A stretch of DNA of 59,823 bases from Variovorax soli NBRC 106424 (lineage in GTDB: Bacteria; Pseudomonadota; Gammaproteobacteria; Burkholderiales; Burkholderiaceae_C), in contig NZ_BCUU01000023.1 in NCBI RefSeq assembly GCF_001591385.1, positions 1 through 59,823 on the forward strand, written 5' to 3'. The notes beneath the pieces are model-generated. The model was not told the origin of the DNA, ran no database searches, and saw nothing but the letters and a program-made list of their open reading frames with translations. This document shows positions 35,783-48,226 of the stretch, in pieces. Both the position numbers and the translations under genes were made by a program. Within the stretch, counting starts at the first letter, position 1. Each line of letters opens with the position of its first letter.

Positions 35783-37906
35783 TCAGGCCTTGAGGTACTC
35801 GGAGCGGCTGCCCAGCCAACGATCGATGTGGCGCTGCGCCAGCTGCGCATGCGACTGCAGCATGCGCGGCGCGAGTTCGCGTGCCCATTCCAGCAGCCGG
35901 GTGTCGGTGGCCAGGTCGGCGAAGCGCAGCAGCGGCGCACCCGACTGGCGTGCGCCGAGGAATTCGCCGGGCCCGCGGATCTCCAGGTCGCGCCGGGCGA
36001 TCTCGAAGCCGTCGCTGGTCTCCGCCATGGCGCGCAGGCGTGCACGCGCCGCCTCGCCGACGCGGCCGCCCTCATTGGGCGAATAGAGCAGAACGCAGGC
36101 CGATGCCGCGGCGCCGCGCCCCACGCGCCCACGCAGCTGGTGCAACTGGGACAGGCCGAAGCGCTCGGCATGCTCGATCACCATGAGCGAGGCATTGGGC
36201 ACGTCCACGCCCACTTCGATGACCGTGGTGCTGACCAGCACGTGCAGCTGCCCTGCGCTGAACTCGGCCATCACCGCCGCCTTCTCGGCCGTGGGCATGC
36301 GCGAATGCAGCAGGCCCACCCGCACCGCTTCGCCCAGTACGTCGGCCAGTTCGTCCCGCGTGGCGGTGGCGTTGCGCAGGTCGACCGCCTCGCTTTCCTC
36401 GATGAGGGGGCAGACCCAGTAGACCTGCCGCCCCTGCTCGAGCTGCGACTGGATGCGCTCGATGACCTCGTCGCGGCGGTGGTCGGCCACCAGCTTGGTC
36501 ACCACCGGCGTGCGGCCCGGCGGGAGCTCGTCTAGCGTGGACACGTCCAGGTCGGCGTAGTAGCTCATGGCCAGCGTGCGGGGGATGGGGGTGGCGCTCA
36601 TCATCAGCAGGTGGGGCTCCAGCCCGCCCTGCGCCTTGCCGCGCAAGGCCAGCCGCTGAGCCACGCCGAAGCGGTGCTGCTCATCCACGATGGCCAGCGC
36701 CAGGTTCTTGAAGCGCACCTTCTCGGAGATGACCGCGTGCGTGCCGATGACCAGCGCCGCCTCGCCACTTTCCAGCGCGGCCTCCATCGTCTCGCGCTCC
36801 TTCTTCTTCTGGCTTCCGGTGAGCCAGGCCACGCGCAGGCCGCGGCGTTCGAGCAGCGGGTCGAGCCAGCCGACCAGCTTGCCGAAGTGCTGGGAGGCGA
36901 GGATTTCGGTGGGCGCCATCAGCGCGCATTGGTATCCCGCGTCGATGCACAGCGCTGCGGCGAGCGCCGCGACCACCGTCTTGCCCGAACCCACATCCCC
37001 TTGCAGCAGGCGGTGCATCGGCACCACCTTGGCCAGGTCATGGCCGATTTCCTCCACCACGCGGCGCTGGGCGCCGGTGAGCGCAAAGGGCAGAACGGCC
37101 ATCAATTGTTCGACCAGCGAATCGTTGCCGGCACGCCGGGCGAGAACCGGCGCACGCTGGGCGGCCCGTTCGCCCCGCGCCTGCAGTTGCGACAGCTGCT
37201 GCGCCAGCAGCTCTTCTGCCTTGATGCGCTGCCATGCGGGGTGGCTGTGGTCTTCCAGCGTTGCCATCGCCACGTCCGGCGCCGGATAGTGCAGGAAGTT
37301 GAGCGAGCGGCGCAGGTCCCAGGCCGGCTGCCAGGCGTCGCCCTGCGGCAGGGTTTCGTCGAGCAGCGCGCGCGCCAGGCCCGAGCGCACCTCGCGCCGC
37401 AGGACCGGCTGGGCCAGCCCGGCGATGGTCGAGTACACCGGCGTCAGCGCCTGCGGCAGTTCGGTGCCGGCCGCCTTGACCGTGGGATGCATGATGGTGC
37501 GGCCCATGAAGCCGCCGCGCACCTCGCCGCGCAGGCGCACGCGCGCACCCACCGCCAACTGCTTCTGCTGCGAGGGATAGAAGTTGAAGAAGCGCAGCTG
37601 GCAGGTGTCGCTGCCGTCATCCACCGTCACGATGAGCTGGCGGCGCGGGCGATAGACCACCTCGCTGGCAGTGACCACCGCCTCGATCTGCGCCGTCTCG
37701 CCGTCGCGCACGTCCGCCAGGCGAACGATCTGCGTCTCGTCCTCGTAGCGCATGGGCAGGTACAGGGCGAAGTCGATGTCCCGCAGCAGCCCGAGCTTGC
37801 GCAATGCCCGCTGCACCGCGCTCAGGCCGGCGCCGGGCGTGCCCTTGGCCGGGGCGGCGGCCGTCGGGGACTTTTCGCGCGATGCGGGCTGGGATGCGGC
37901 GGGCAT
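35783..37906 (-). CDS. recG: ATP-dependent DNA helicase RecG
   Basis: A 707-residue branch-migration helicase. The N-terminal wedge/OB region includes [19 protein letters not shown]. The helicase motifs are [11 protein letters not shown] (Walker A), DEQHRFG (motif II), [12 protein letters not shown] (motif III) and the C-terminal [10 protein letters not shown] (motif VI). It processes stalled forks and Holliday junctions. The first 26 residues (Ser/Pro/Ala-rich) are probably disordered, and a later start is possible. It is divergent from queA. Confidence 0.97.
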   Translation of the reverse strand: MPAASQPASREKSPTAAAPAKGTPGAGLSAVQRALRKLGLLRDIDFALYLPMRYEDETQIVRLADVRDGETAQIEAVVTASEVVYRPRRQLIVTVDDGSDTCQLRFFNFYPSQQKQLAVGARVRLRGEVRGGFMGRTIMHPTVKAAGTELPQALTPVYSTIAGLAQPVLRREVRSGLARALLDETLPQGDAWQPAWDLRRSLNFLHYPAPDVAMATLEDHSHPAWQRIKAEELLAQQLSQLQARGERAAQRAPVLARRAGNDSLVEQLMAVLPFALTGAQRRVVEEIGHDLAKVVPMHRLLQGDVGSGKTVVAALAAALCIDAGYQCALMAPTEILASQHFGKLVGWLDPLLERRGLRVAWLTGSQKKKERETMEAALESGEAALVIGTHAVISEKVRFKNLALAIVDEQHRFGVAQRLALRGKAQGGLEPHLLMMSATPIPRTLAMSYYADLDVSTLDELPPGRTPVVTKLVADHRRDEVIERIQSQLEQGRQVYWVCPLIEESEAVDLRNATATRDELADVLGEAVRVGLLHSRMPTAEKAAVMAEFSAGQLHVLVSTTVIEVGVDVPNASLMVIEHAERFGLSQLHQLRGRVGRGAAASACVLLYSPNEGGRVGEAARARLRAMAETSDGFEIARRDLEIRGPGEFLGARQSGAPLLRFADLATDTRLLEWARELAPRMLQSHAQLAQRHIDRWLGSRSEYLKA

Positions 37907-37993
37907 GGGACAATTCTGCCTGCGCCCGCCCGGGCGCTTTCTTCATTCATCTTCACGCCAGCCTTGGCACGGGCCCGTCCGGCCCTCAAGTAC

Positions 37994-41272
<3,279 letters not shown>

Positions 41273-41296
41273 GGGCGGGAGAAGAGTCGCGGCGGG

Positions 41297-41452
41297 CTAC
41301 TGTAGTGGAAACACATAGAGGCCCGCCGCCATGGTGGCCAGCGTCAGCACCGTCACATTCAAGGCCATCGCTGCCAGGCGAAGCAGGCGGGAAGCCTGGG
41401 GCGCCGAGGCCGCCTCGTCGTCCGCGCCGGGCGTCTGGACGTGGCGGCTCAC
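41297..41452 (-). CDS. Small single-helix membrane protein, putative
   Basis: A 51-residue ORF from GTG at 41452: MSRHVQTPGADDEAASAPQA, then a hydrophobic LLRLAAMALNVTVLTLATMA helix, ending AAGLYVFPLQ. The composition and single helix look protein-coding. The GTG overlaps the TGA of a 16-codon ORF (GTGA), whose own ribosome-binding site is strong. It lies downstream of the PAP2 region and upstream of the zinc-ribbon gene. No family was recognised. Confidence 0.4.
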   Translation of the reverse strand: MSRHVQTPGADDEAASAPQASRLLRLAAMALNVTVLTLATMAAGLYVFPLQ

Positions 41453-41499
41453 TTTCGAATCCCCAAGGAAAACATCGGGCAGCAGATCTTCTTGTTCAT
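41449..41499 (-). CDS. 16-residue leader ORF, putative
   Basis: MNKKICCPMFSLGIRK from ATG 41499, with AGGAG 7 bases upstream, a better ribosome-binding site than that of most genes here. Its TGA overlaps the next GTG. It could be a leader peptide that delivers ribosomes to the 51-residue ORF. Confidence 0.3.
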   Translation of the reverse strand: MNKKICCPMFSLGIRK

Positions 41500-41598
41500 T
41501 CGCGGCTCCTGAAGAAGGAATGGGTCAACGGGCGCGAATGATCGACAGCGATCGGCTCCAGGCCATCACCCGAACAGGTGAGTGCCGAGAAAAAAGTC

Positions 41599-42303
41599 TC
41601 AAAGTACCGGCACGCGATACCCCAGCCGGGCCGCCCCGGCTGGTCGGAGCAGGTCATCCCGTGTATACGGGCGCTCGGTGCCTGCCAGGCGCATGGCCAT
41701 GCGCTCGATCAGGCCGTGGGTGGGCGCGGCATGGCCCGGTTGCATCTGCAAGAGCGGCAGCAGGAGGCTGAGCGCCACCAGCGACGCGCGCAGCCGCGGA
41801 TGCGCCATGTGCCGCTGCATGGCGAGGAAGCCCGCGCTGGCCGCCAGTCCCAGCAGGTAGCCGGCCGCGACCTCGGAAGCGGAATGCGCGTAGATGGCCA
41901 GCCGCGATACGCCGATGCAGGCCGCCAGCAGCCATCCGAAAACGGCCAGGCCCAGGCGCAGCCTGTGCGAGCCGCGCGATGCCAGCAGCCACAGGGCGAC
42001 CGGCCAGACCGAGGCGGACAGCATGGTGTGGCCGCTGATGCCCGTGAAGTTGAATCTGGCGCTGCCCACGCCCCAGCCCAGGAAGGCCAGCTTGGACACC
42101 AGCACCAGCGTGCTGGCCGCACCGAAGATCACGATCCACAACGCGGCGGCGGGCCAGGTGCGGCGCGACGAGGCCAGCCACAGCGCGATCAGCACTGCCG
42201 CCGGCAGCAACAGGCCGCTGTCGCCGAACCAGGTCACGCCCCACCAGGCGCTTTGCGGCACGGAAAGAATGGCTTGCCAGATGGCTTCGCGCAGCAGTTC
42301 CAT
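41599..42303 (-). CDS. PAP2-superfamily membrane phosphatase
   Basis: A 234-residue protein with about six transmembrane helices. The type-2 phosphatidic acid phosphatase motifs are visible: SGHTMLSASVWP (motif 2 with catalytic His) and SRLAIYAHSASEVAAGYLLG (motif 3, SR...H...D/E). Motif 1 is degenerate (K...ARFNF). It should dephosphorylate a lipid or isoprenoid phosphate in the membrane. It is 10 bases downstream of the MFS-acyltransferase gene. Confidence 0.85.
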   Translation of the reverse strand: MELLREAIWQAILSVPQSAWWGVTWFGDSGLLLPAAVLIALWLASSRRTWPAAALWIVIFGAASTLVLVSKLAFLGWGVGSARFNFTGISGHTMLSASVWPVALWLLASRGSHRLRLGLAVFGWLLAACIGVSRLAIYAHSASEVAAGYLLGLAASAGFLAMQRHMAHPRLRASLVALSLLLPLLQMQPGHAAPTHGLIERMAMRLAGTERPYTRDDLLRPAGAARLGYRVPVL

Positions 42304-42313
42304 CGCGTTCCTC

Positions 42314-44278
42314 TCAGCCTTCGTTCAACAGCTCGCCGACGCGGCGATGCAGGAACTCCGGCTGGGCCTGCGCCTGCGGCACCGGCGCCCCGACGTTCAG
42401 GCCCACGCGGCTCCAGGCCCCGCGGCGGAAGGGCCGCACCATGGCCACGTTCTGGCCGTCGCGCACCTCGACACGGCTGAAGAACGAGCCCCACAGCCGG
42501 GTCAGCGCCATCGGCACCACCGGCACCTCCAGGCCTTCGGCATGGGCGGCGTCGAGGATCTTCTTGACGCCGCCCTTGAAGGGTTGCAGGTGCCCATCCC
42601 GCGTGATGGCGCCTTCCGGGAAGATGCCCAGCAGATCGCCCTCGCGCAGCACCTGGGCGGCCTGCGCAAAGGCTTTCTCGTAGGCCTCGGGGTCTTCCTT
42701 TTGCGGCGCGATCGGAATTGCCTTGGCCAGCTTGAAGAGCCACCCCAGCACCGGCACGCGGAAGATGCGGTGGTCCATGACGAAGCGGATGGGCCGGGGG
42801 CTGGCGGCCATCAGCAGCACCGCGTCGACAAAGCTCACGTGGTTGCACACCAGCAGCGCCGGCCCCTCGGACGGAATGTGCTCGTCGCCCCGCACCTTGA
42901 AGCGATAGACCAGCCGCGAGAGCACCCAGGCATAGAAGCGCAGCAGGTACTCGGGCACCAGCATGAAGATGTAGAAGCCCACCACCGCGTTGGCAATGCC
43001 GGTGAAGAGAAACACCTGCGGAATGCTGAAGCCCGACGCCAGCAGCGCACCGGCGATGACGGAGCTGCCGATCATGAACAGCGCATTGAGGATGTTGTTG
43101 GCCGCGATGATGCGCGCCCGGTGCGTGGGCTGGCTGCGCAGCTGGATCAGCGCATACATGGGCACGCTGTAGAGCCCCGCGAACAGCGACAGCAGCCCCA
43201 GGTCGGCCATCACGCGCCAGTGCGCCGGCTGGGCCACGAAGGCGGCCAGGCCCATGGACGGCACCTGCGGCAGCGCACGCGACGCAAAGTACAGGTCGAT
43301 GGCGAACACGCTCATGCCGATGGCGCCCAGCGGCACCAGGCCGATTTCCACCTGCCGGCGGCTGAGCGTCTCGCACAGCAGCGAACCCACGCCGATGCCC
43401 ACCGAGAACACCACCAGCAGCAGCGAAGCCACCTGCTCGTCGCCGTGCAGCACGTCCTTGGCGAAGCTCGGGAACTGGGCCAGGAACACGGCGCCGAAGA
43501 ACCACATCCACGAGATGCCCAGCAGCGAACGGAACACCACCACGTTGCTCTTGGCCAGCTGGAGGTTGCGCCAGGTCTCGCTGATCGGATTCCAGTTGAT
43601 CTTCAGTGCCGCATCGGTCGCCGGCGCGAGAGGAATGGCCTGCGCCACGCCCCGGCCAGCCAGCGCCAGCAGCACGCAGGCGATGGCGACGGCCTCGTGG
43701 CCGATCTGCGGCATGGCCACCAGCAGCCCGCCGGCGACCTGCCCGAGCAGGATGGCGACGAAGGTGCCCATTTCCACCATGCCGTTGCCGCCGGTGAGTT
43801 CGTGCGGATCCAGCACCTGCGGCAGGTAGGCGAACTTGACCGGCCCGAACAGCGTCGAGTGCAGGCCCATCAGGAACACGCAGGCCAGCAGCACCACGGC
43901 ATCGGCACGCACGAAGCCCCAGACGGCGATCAGCATGATCGCGATCTCGAGCGTCTTCACGAAGCGGATCACCCGCGTCTTGTCGAACTTGTCCGCGATC
44001 TGGCCGGCGGTGGCCGAGAACAGCAAAAAGGGCAGGATGAACAGCGCCCCGATCACCAGGCCCGCCATGGCCGGCGGCATCCAGCCCAGTTGCAGCTGGT
44101 AGGTCACCATCACCGTGAAGGCGAACTTGAAGAGATTGTCGTTGGCCGCGCCGGCGAACTGCGTCCAGAAGAAAGGGCCGAAGCGGCGCTGGCCCAGCAG
44201 TGCGAACTGGTTGGAATGAGGCGCGGCCGGCACCGGCTCGGCGGTGGCGGACGACGAAGCGTTCGTGAGCGTGTTCAA
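42314..44278 (-). CDS. MFS transporter/1-acylglycerol-phosphate acyltransferase fusion
   Basis: A 654-residue protein. The start is TTG at 44278, with AAGGG 7 bases upstream; no ATG or GTG is better placed. Residues about 20-420 are a 12-helix LplT-like MFS permease (PFFWTQFAGAANDNLFKFAF; GHEAVAIACVLLALAG). Residues about 430-654 are a PlsC acyltransferase with HVSFVD (H-x4-D) and FPEGAITRDG. The fusion unites lysophospholipid flipping with re-acylation, as LplT-Aas does in E. coli, but lacks the acyl-ACP synthetase domain of Aas. Confidence 0.88.
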   Translation of the reverse strand: MNTLTNASSSATAEPVPAAPHSNQFALLGQRRFGPFFWTQFAGAANDNLFKFAFTVMVTYQLQLGWMPPAMAGLVIGALFILPFLLFSATAGQIADKFDKTRVIRFVKTLEIAIMLIAVWGFVRADAVVLLACVFLMGLHSTLFGPVKFAYLPQVLDPHELTGGNGMVEMGTFVAILLGQVAGGLLVAMPQIGHEAVAIACVLLALAGRGVAQAIPLAPATDAALKINWNPISETWRNLQLAKSNVVVFRSLLGISWMWFFGAVFLAQFPSFAKDVLHGDEQVASLLLVVFSVGIGVGSLLCETLSRRQVEIGLVPLGAIGMSVFAIDLYFASRALPQVPSMGLAAFVAQPAHWRVMADLGLLSLFAGLYSVPMYALIQLRSQPTHRARIIAANNILNALFMIGSSVIAGALLASGFSIPQVFLFTGIANAVVGFYIFMLVPEYLLRFYAWVLSRLVYRFKVRGDEHIPSEGPALLVCNHVSFVDAVLLMAASPRPIRFVMDHRIFRVPVLGWLFKLAKAIPIAPQKEDPEAYEKAFAQAAQVLREGDLLGIFPEGAITRDGHLQPFKGGVKKILDAAHAEGLEVPVVPMALTRLWGSFFSRVEVRDGQNVAMVRPFRRGAWSRVGLNVGAPVPQAQAQPEFLHRRVGELLNEG

Positions 44279-44310
44279 GGCAGTGCCCTTTTTCTGTTCG
44301 ACGAGCCGTA

Positions 44311-45189
44311 TCAAATCGTGACGGCAGCCGCGCGCGGATTGTGCATCAGGGGTGGGCTTGCCAGCTGCCTCAAGGCACCGATTACCGGCAGCGCCGCCAG
44401 CGCCGCCGCCACATGCTTGAGCGAATGCCCGGACACCAGGTGCTGCGTCAGGTCGTACACGGCGCCATCGGCCAGCTCGAAGGCCTTGGCCAGCCCGTAG
44501 GCGGCGATGATCCAGCCCAGCTTCAGGTGCAGGGGCCGCGTGGCGCCGCGCACCGGACGCAGCGCGGCCATCCACAGCACCAGCGCGATGCCGCCGAACT
44601 GCACCACCGCCCACGGCGTGACGTTGCCGGTTTCATGGAACACGGCCACCGCCGGCAGCCCGGCCGCCAGCGTGATGCAGGCGGCCGGCCAGCCGGCGCG
44701 CTGGCTCACCCGGTCGCACACCGCCAGGCCGATCACGCCGGCAAAGGTCACCGCCATCGCGGCGCGGTCGCCGGCCAGGCGCAGCATGTCGTCGGGCTGC
44801 AGGTGGTAGAAGGCCGAAGCGGCCGCCACCAGCAGCAGGCCGGCGAAGAAGAGCCAGGCGCAGTCCAGCGCGCTGCCGGGGAGTTCGTCGTGGGCCAGGC
44901 ACCTTGCATGCCCAGGGTGGTGGTCATGCCTGCGCTCCACGCGGTGCAGAAGCAGCAGGCCCCAGATGCCCGCCAGGAGGAACGGCAGGTTGCTCAGCAC
45001 GTCGATGGCGTTGGGCAGGCCCATGAGCGTGCGGACATCGCTGAGCGAGGCACCGCCCGAATAGGCGTCAGCGGCGAGATCGGGCGCCGCCAGCCCCAGC
45101 GCCAGCAGGACGGCGGCGGCGCCGGCCAGCCAGCCTTCACGGCGCGTGAAATGGCGCGTCCTTGCTTGGGTCGGCATCGAGGCATTCAT
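44311..45189 (-). CDS. CREST-like (ceramidase/PAQR-type) membrane protein
   Basis: A 292-residue protein with about seven transmembrane helices. The CREST-superfamily residues are seen in order: Ser/His in SAFYHLQPDDMLRLAGDRAA (S..YH and the D that follows), and the late SGHSLKHVAA (H...H). These are zinc-binding residues of alkaline ceramidases and PAQR proteins, which are lipid amidases. A lipid-hydrolase function is inferred. The ATG at 45189 follows AAGGAG. It lies 32 bases upstream of the MFS-acyltransferase start. Confidence 0.7.
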   Translation of the reverse strand: MNASMPTQARTRHFTRREGWLAGAAAVLLALGLAAPDLAADAYSGGASLSDVRTLMGLPNAIDVLSNLPFLLAGIWGLLLLHRVERRHDHHPGHARCLAHDELPGSALDCAWLFFAGLLLVAAASAFYHLQPDDMLRLAGDRAAMAVTFAGVIGLAVCDRVSQRAGWPAACITLAAGLPAVAVFHETGNVTPWAVVQFGGIALVLWMAALRPVRGATRPLHLKLGWIIAAYGLAKAFELADGAVYDLTQHLVSGHSLKHVAAALAALPVIGALRQLASPPLMHNPRAAAVTI

Positions 45190-45288
45190 GTGCAGCTCCT
45201 TATGTCACGGGTGTGTGGCGCCGCAATGTAGGTCGCTGGTCCTGCGTTGGGATCAACAATTGATACGAGGCGCGATCTCTGCACTTTC

Positions 45289-45307
45289 GGTATTGTCTGG
45301 CTATACC
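45289..45307. promoter_or_regulatory. Weak inverted repeat in the divergent CREST/HTH region
   Basis: GGTAT (45289-45293) and ATACC (45303-45307) are inverted around 9 bases, ending 23 bases before the HTH regulator ATG. Arms are short; a possible autoregulatory operator. Confidence 0.3.
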
Positions 45308-45330
45308 AACACAGCCGAAAGCCCTCCGGA

Positions 45331-46107
45331 ATGAGCACCACCATCGATCTGATCCAGGCACTGAAGAACGAACTCAAGAACGCCCGCATGACCTATGCCG
45401 ACCTGGCCCGCTCCCTGGACATGGCCGAATCCAGCGTCAAGCGCATGCTGGCCAAGGGCGACATGCCGCTGACCCGGGTCGACGCCATCTGCCGCGCGCT
45501 GAAGATCGACTTTGCCGAGCTGGCACGCCGGGTGGCCGACGCCCAGCCCCTGCTCAAGGAGCTGACGCAGGAGCAGGAGCGCGCGGTCGTCAAGGACAAG
45601 AAGCTGCTGCTGTGCGCCATCTGCGTGCTCAGCCAGTGGACGCTGGAGCAGATCGTGGCCGCCTACCGCATCAGCGAGGCCGAATGCATCGTCTGCCTGG
45701 CGCAGCTGGACCGCATCGGCATCATCGAGCTGCGCCCGCAGAACCGCTACCGCCTGAAGCTGGCCAAGACCTTCCGCTGGCGCCCGCACGGCCCGGTGAT
45801 GGAGTTCTTCAGGGAGCATGTGGTGCTCGACTACTACCGCGGCGGCTTCGACGGGCCGGCCGAGGGCCTGCTGCTGGTGCACGGCGAGATCAGCCGCTCG
45901 CTGGCGCCGGCCTTCCTGGAGCGGCTGCAGCGCGTGGCCCAGGACTTTGCCCAGCAGCACCAGACCGACCAGAAGATGGCGGCGCGCGACCGCGAGGGCT
46001 ACACGCTGCTGCTGGGCATGCGCAGTTGGGAATTCGAGGCCTTTGCGCAGCTGCGCCGCCCCGACGCGCCGGCGGCAGCGCACCCGAAGATGGCGCGCCT
46101 TCGCTGA
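45331..46107 (+). CDS. HTH (XRE-like) transcriptional regulator
   Basis: A 258-residue protein. Residues about 8-65 form a Cro/C1-type HTH (MTYADLARSLDMAESSVKRM; RVDAICRALKIDF). The rest is an alpha/beta domain of unknown function with a possible winged helix near 110-140 (LSQWTLEQIVAAYRISEAEC). The ATG at 45331 is preferred over an upstream TTG-type frame. It is divergent from the CREST gene and may control it. Confidence 0.82.
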   Translation: MSTTIDLIQALKNELKNARMTYADLARSLDMAESSVKRMLAKGDMPLTRVDAICRALKIDFAELARRVADAQPLLKELTQEQERAVVKDKKLLLCAICVLSQWTLEQIVAAYRISEAECIVCLAQLDRIGIIELRPQNRYRLKLAKTFRWRPHGPVMEFFREHVVLDYYRGGFDGPAEGLLLVHGEISRSLAPAFLERLQRVAQDFAQQHQTDQKMAARDREGYTLLLGMRSWEFEAFAQLRRPDAPAAAHPKMARLR

Positions 46108-46129
46108 TGACGCACGGTCAGTCGCCCAG

Positions 46130-47416
46130 TCAATCGGCCACGAAGACCGTGAGCACGCCGGTGTAGCCGTACAGGTGGTGGCGCGCGATTTCGCCCGCGG
46201 CGAAGAAGCCCGCCAGCGGCACGTCGCCCAGGGCATGGCGCACGATCTGCATCTCGGCGCCCGGCGCACCGAAGTGCGGGCCGCCGCGCCCCGAGCAGCT
46301 GACGTACACGGCGCCCGCGATGCGGCGCGCCAGATTCGGCGCGGCCTCGGCTTCGCCGGCGGCCAGGGCGCTGGCCACTTCCAGCGTCTGCTCTTCCGGC
46401 TCGAGTTCCTCGCGGATCTCGGCGCAGATGCGCATCAGGTCGGCACGCGCAGCTTGCGCGTTGCGGCGCACGAAGCTCATGCGCATCCCCGCCTCGGCCT
46501 GGTCGGCAATGGCCACGCCGCGCCGTGTCGGATCGAGCCCGATGATGTGCCGCACCAGCACATCCGCGCCGAGGTTGCCGGTGCGGCGCACGCCTTCGCT
46601 GCCGGGGCTGGACAGCCCGACCAGCGTGGCCCGCACCGCCTCGATGGCCTCCTGCGGCTGGTCGAGCGACACGCCCAGGTCCGACAGCAGCACGTCGAGC
46701 GCCGGCTGGCCGTCGATGGCCAGCAGCAGGTTGCCGTCCGCCTCGGTGATCTGCCGCTCGGCCGAGACCGGCTGGCAACCCTGTGTGACGCGCGACACCA
46801 GCCGCACACCCTTGCCGAAGACCACGCCGGACAGCCCGCCCCAGAACACGCCGGTGGCGGCGCCCTGCCCGCGGATGTTGCCGTTGCCGCCGATGGCGAA
46901 TTGCGGCGTCGGCCCGCGGCCAGACGACAGGCCGCCGAACAGGTAGCCGGTCTCGGTGCGCGCCGACAGATCGCCGATCAGCTCTGGCAATTCGTGCGTC
47001 GACGGGTCCGCATGGACCAGCGCGGTATGCGCCTGGAAGTGCTGGTTGGGTCCGCCCGCGCGCGGCGCATCGCCGTTGCCCAATGGCGCGACGCCGGAGA
47101 ACACGCGGTACTGGTCGCTGGGCAGCTCGCACAGCATCACCGACATGGCCGGCTCGTCGAAGTACTCGGCGTTGTTCGCGGCAATGCCGATGCCCGTGGT
47201 GCCGGACCAATCGGTGATCTCGGGCAGTTCGGCGCCCAGGTGCTCGAGGATCTCCTGTGCATTCGGCACGAAGAGGTCGGTGATGTAGAGCAGGCCCAGC
47301 GTTGGCGCACTGGCGTAGTCGGGCTGCGTCATCTGGGCGCGCAGCTGCGCCAGGACAAGGTCCGCGGCGGTCCGCCATTGCGGATGGGTCGCGTGACCGG
47401 AGGGAAAGAGCTTCAT
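46130..47416 (-). CDS. FIST-domain sensory protein
   Basis: A 428-residue protein with FIST_N (about 10-220; TDWSGTTGIGIAANNAEYFD, GYLFGGLSSGRG) and FIST_C (about 230-400; GAVYVSCSGRGGPHFG, then FAAGEIARHHLYGYTGVLTV). FIST proteins bind small ligands such as amino acids and often work with chemotaxis or GGDEF proteins. No such partner is adjacent. Its start lies just after the 10-bp hairpin at 47424-47448. It converges with the HTH gene (22-base gap). Confidence 0.9.
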   Translation of the reverse strand: MKLFPSGHATHPQWRTAADLVLAQLRAQMTQPDYASAPTLGLLYITDLFVPNAQEILEHLGAELPEITDWSGTTGIGIAANNAEYFDEPAMSVMLCELPSDQYRVFSGVAPLGNGDAPRAGGPNQHFQAHTALVHADPSTHELPELIGDLSARTETGYLFGGLSSGRGPTPQFAIGGNGNIRGQGAATGVFWGGLSGVVFGKGVRLVSRVTQGCQPVSAERQITEADGNLLLAIDGQPALDVLLSDLGVSLDQPQEAIEAVRATLVGLSSPGSEGVRRTGNLGADVLVRHIIGLDPTRRGVAIADQAEAGMRMSFVRRNAQAARADLMRICAEIREELEPEEQTLEVASALAAGEAEAAPNLARRIAGAVYVSCSGRGGPHFGAPGAEMQIVRHALGDVPLAGFFAAGEIARHHLYGYTGVLTVFVAD

Positions 47417-47423
47417 AGCGTCC

Positions 47424-47448
47424 GTGAACGGGGAACGGCCCCGTTCAC
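47424..47448. repeat. Perfect 10-bp inverted repeat between phaM and the FIST gene
   Basis: GTGAACGGGG (47424-47433), loop AACGG, CCCCGTTCAC (47439-47448). It begins 7 bases after the phaM stop region and ends 7 bases before the FIST start codon on the minus strand. No U tract follows, so it may act on FIST translation or RNA stability rather than terminate. Confidence 0.6.
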
Positions 47449-47455
47449 CCCCCGA

Positions 47456-48157
47456 TTACAGCACCGAACGGCGACGTGCAGTGCCGCTGGCGCGCTTGCG
47501 CGCCGGGGCCTTTTTCGCGGCCGTGCCGCCCGCGCTTTTTTTCGCCGGCGCAGGTGCCTTGGCCTTGCCGGCCACCATGCTGGGCATCTTCAGCTGCGCG
47601 GCATCCTGCAGCGCGGTGGCGGCAATCTGCTGGAACTGCTGGGTGAGCGCGCCCCACAGCTGCATCGGGTCGACCGCACCGGTGGCCGCCGGCTTGGCCG
47701 TCGCTTCCTTGGCCGGCGCCGCGTCCTCGCTTGGCTTGGCCTTTTCCCTGGCCGGCTCGGACCGGGAAGCCTGCGACTTGCCAACGGCCGCCGATGCGCC
47801 GCCGGTGAAGGCCTTGGCCAGGTCCTCCATCCGGAGATTCATGCCCTGCAGCGTGGACAGCGTCATGCGCTGGACTTCCAGTGCCTGGATGGTGGCCTTG
47901 AGCGCGTGCAGGTTCTGGTCCAGCCAGAACTGCACCGCCTTGAGCTCCTGGATGCGCTTGTCCACTTCCTCGACGCTGAGCGTGGGCGCAACCCAGCTGG
48001 AGATGCCAGGTATGCCAGGAATGCCCGGCATGCCGGGCAGCCCCGCCTTGGCCGCCGGTGCGCCGGCCCCGCCGGTGCTCGCGCTGTTGGCCAGGTTCTT
48101 CAGGAATTCGAAACCAGGTACGAACTGGTCGAAAAAGAAGGGCTGCTTCTCACTCAT
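47456..48157 (-). CDS. phaM: PHA-granule multifunctional regulatory protein PhaM
   Basis: A 233-residue protein. It has FDQFVPGFEFLKNLA at the N-terminus, a helical EEVDKRIQELKAVQFWLDQN segment that binds PHA synthase, then MQLWGALTQQFQQIA, and a basic AKKAPARKR-type tail that binds DNA. PhaM activates PhaC and tethers polyhydroxybutyrate granules to the nucleoid. An unusual feature is the collagen-like GLPGMPGIPGIPGI run at about residues 39-52. phaC is not in the window. Confidence 0.9.
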   Translation of the reverse strand: MSEKQPFFFDQFVPGFEFLKNLANSASTGGAGAPAAKAGLPGMPGIPGIPGISSWVAPTLSVEEVDKRIQELKAVQFWLDQNLHALKATIQALEVQRMTLSTLQGMNLRMEDLAKAFTGGASAAVGKSQASRSEPAREKAKPSEDAAPAKEATAKPAATGAVDPMQLWGALTQQFQQIAATALQDAAQLKMPSMVAGKAKAPAPAKKSAGGTAAKKAPARKRASGTARRRSVL

Positions 48158-48226
48158 CGGGTACCTCCCACGTGACCGGTGGTGTTGGACTGGCCCGAGC
48201 TTATACCCCCGGCCCTGCGGCGCAAC

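Noticed and set aside
36611..37993. Upstream in-frame extension of queA
   Set aside because: It is antisense to recG; the conserved QueA start is at 37994.
41894..44500. An 868-codon plus-strand ORF
   Set aside because: Antisense to the MFS-acyltransferase gene; no domain recognisable and rich in His/Gln/Arg.
45818..48175. A 785-codon plus-strand ORF
   Set aside because: Antisense to the FIST and phaM genes, with shadow composition.
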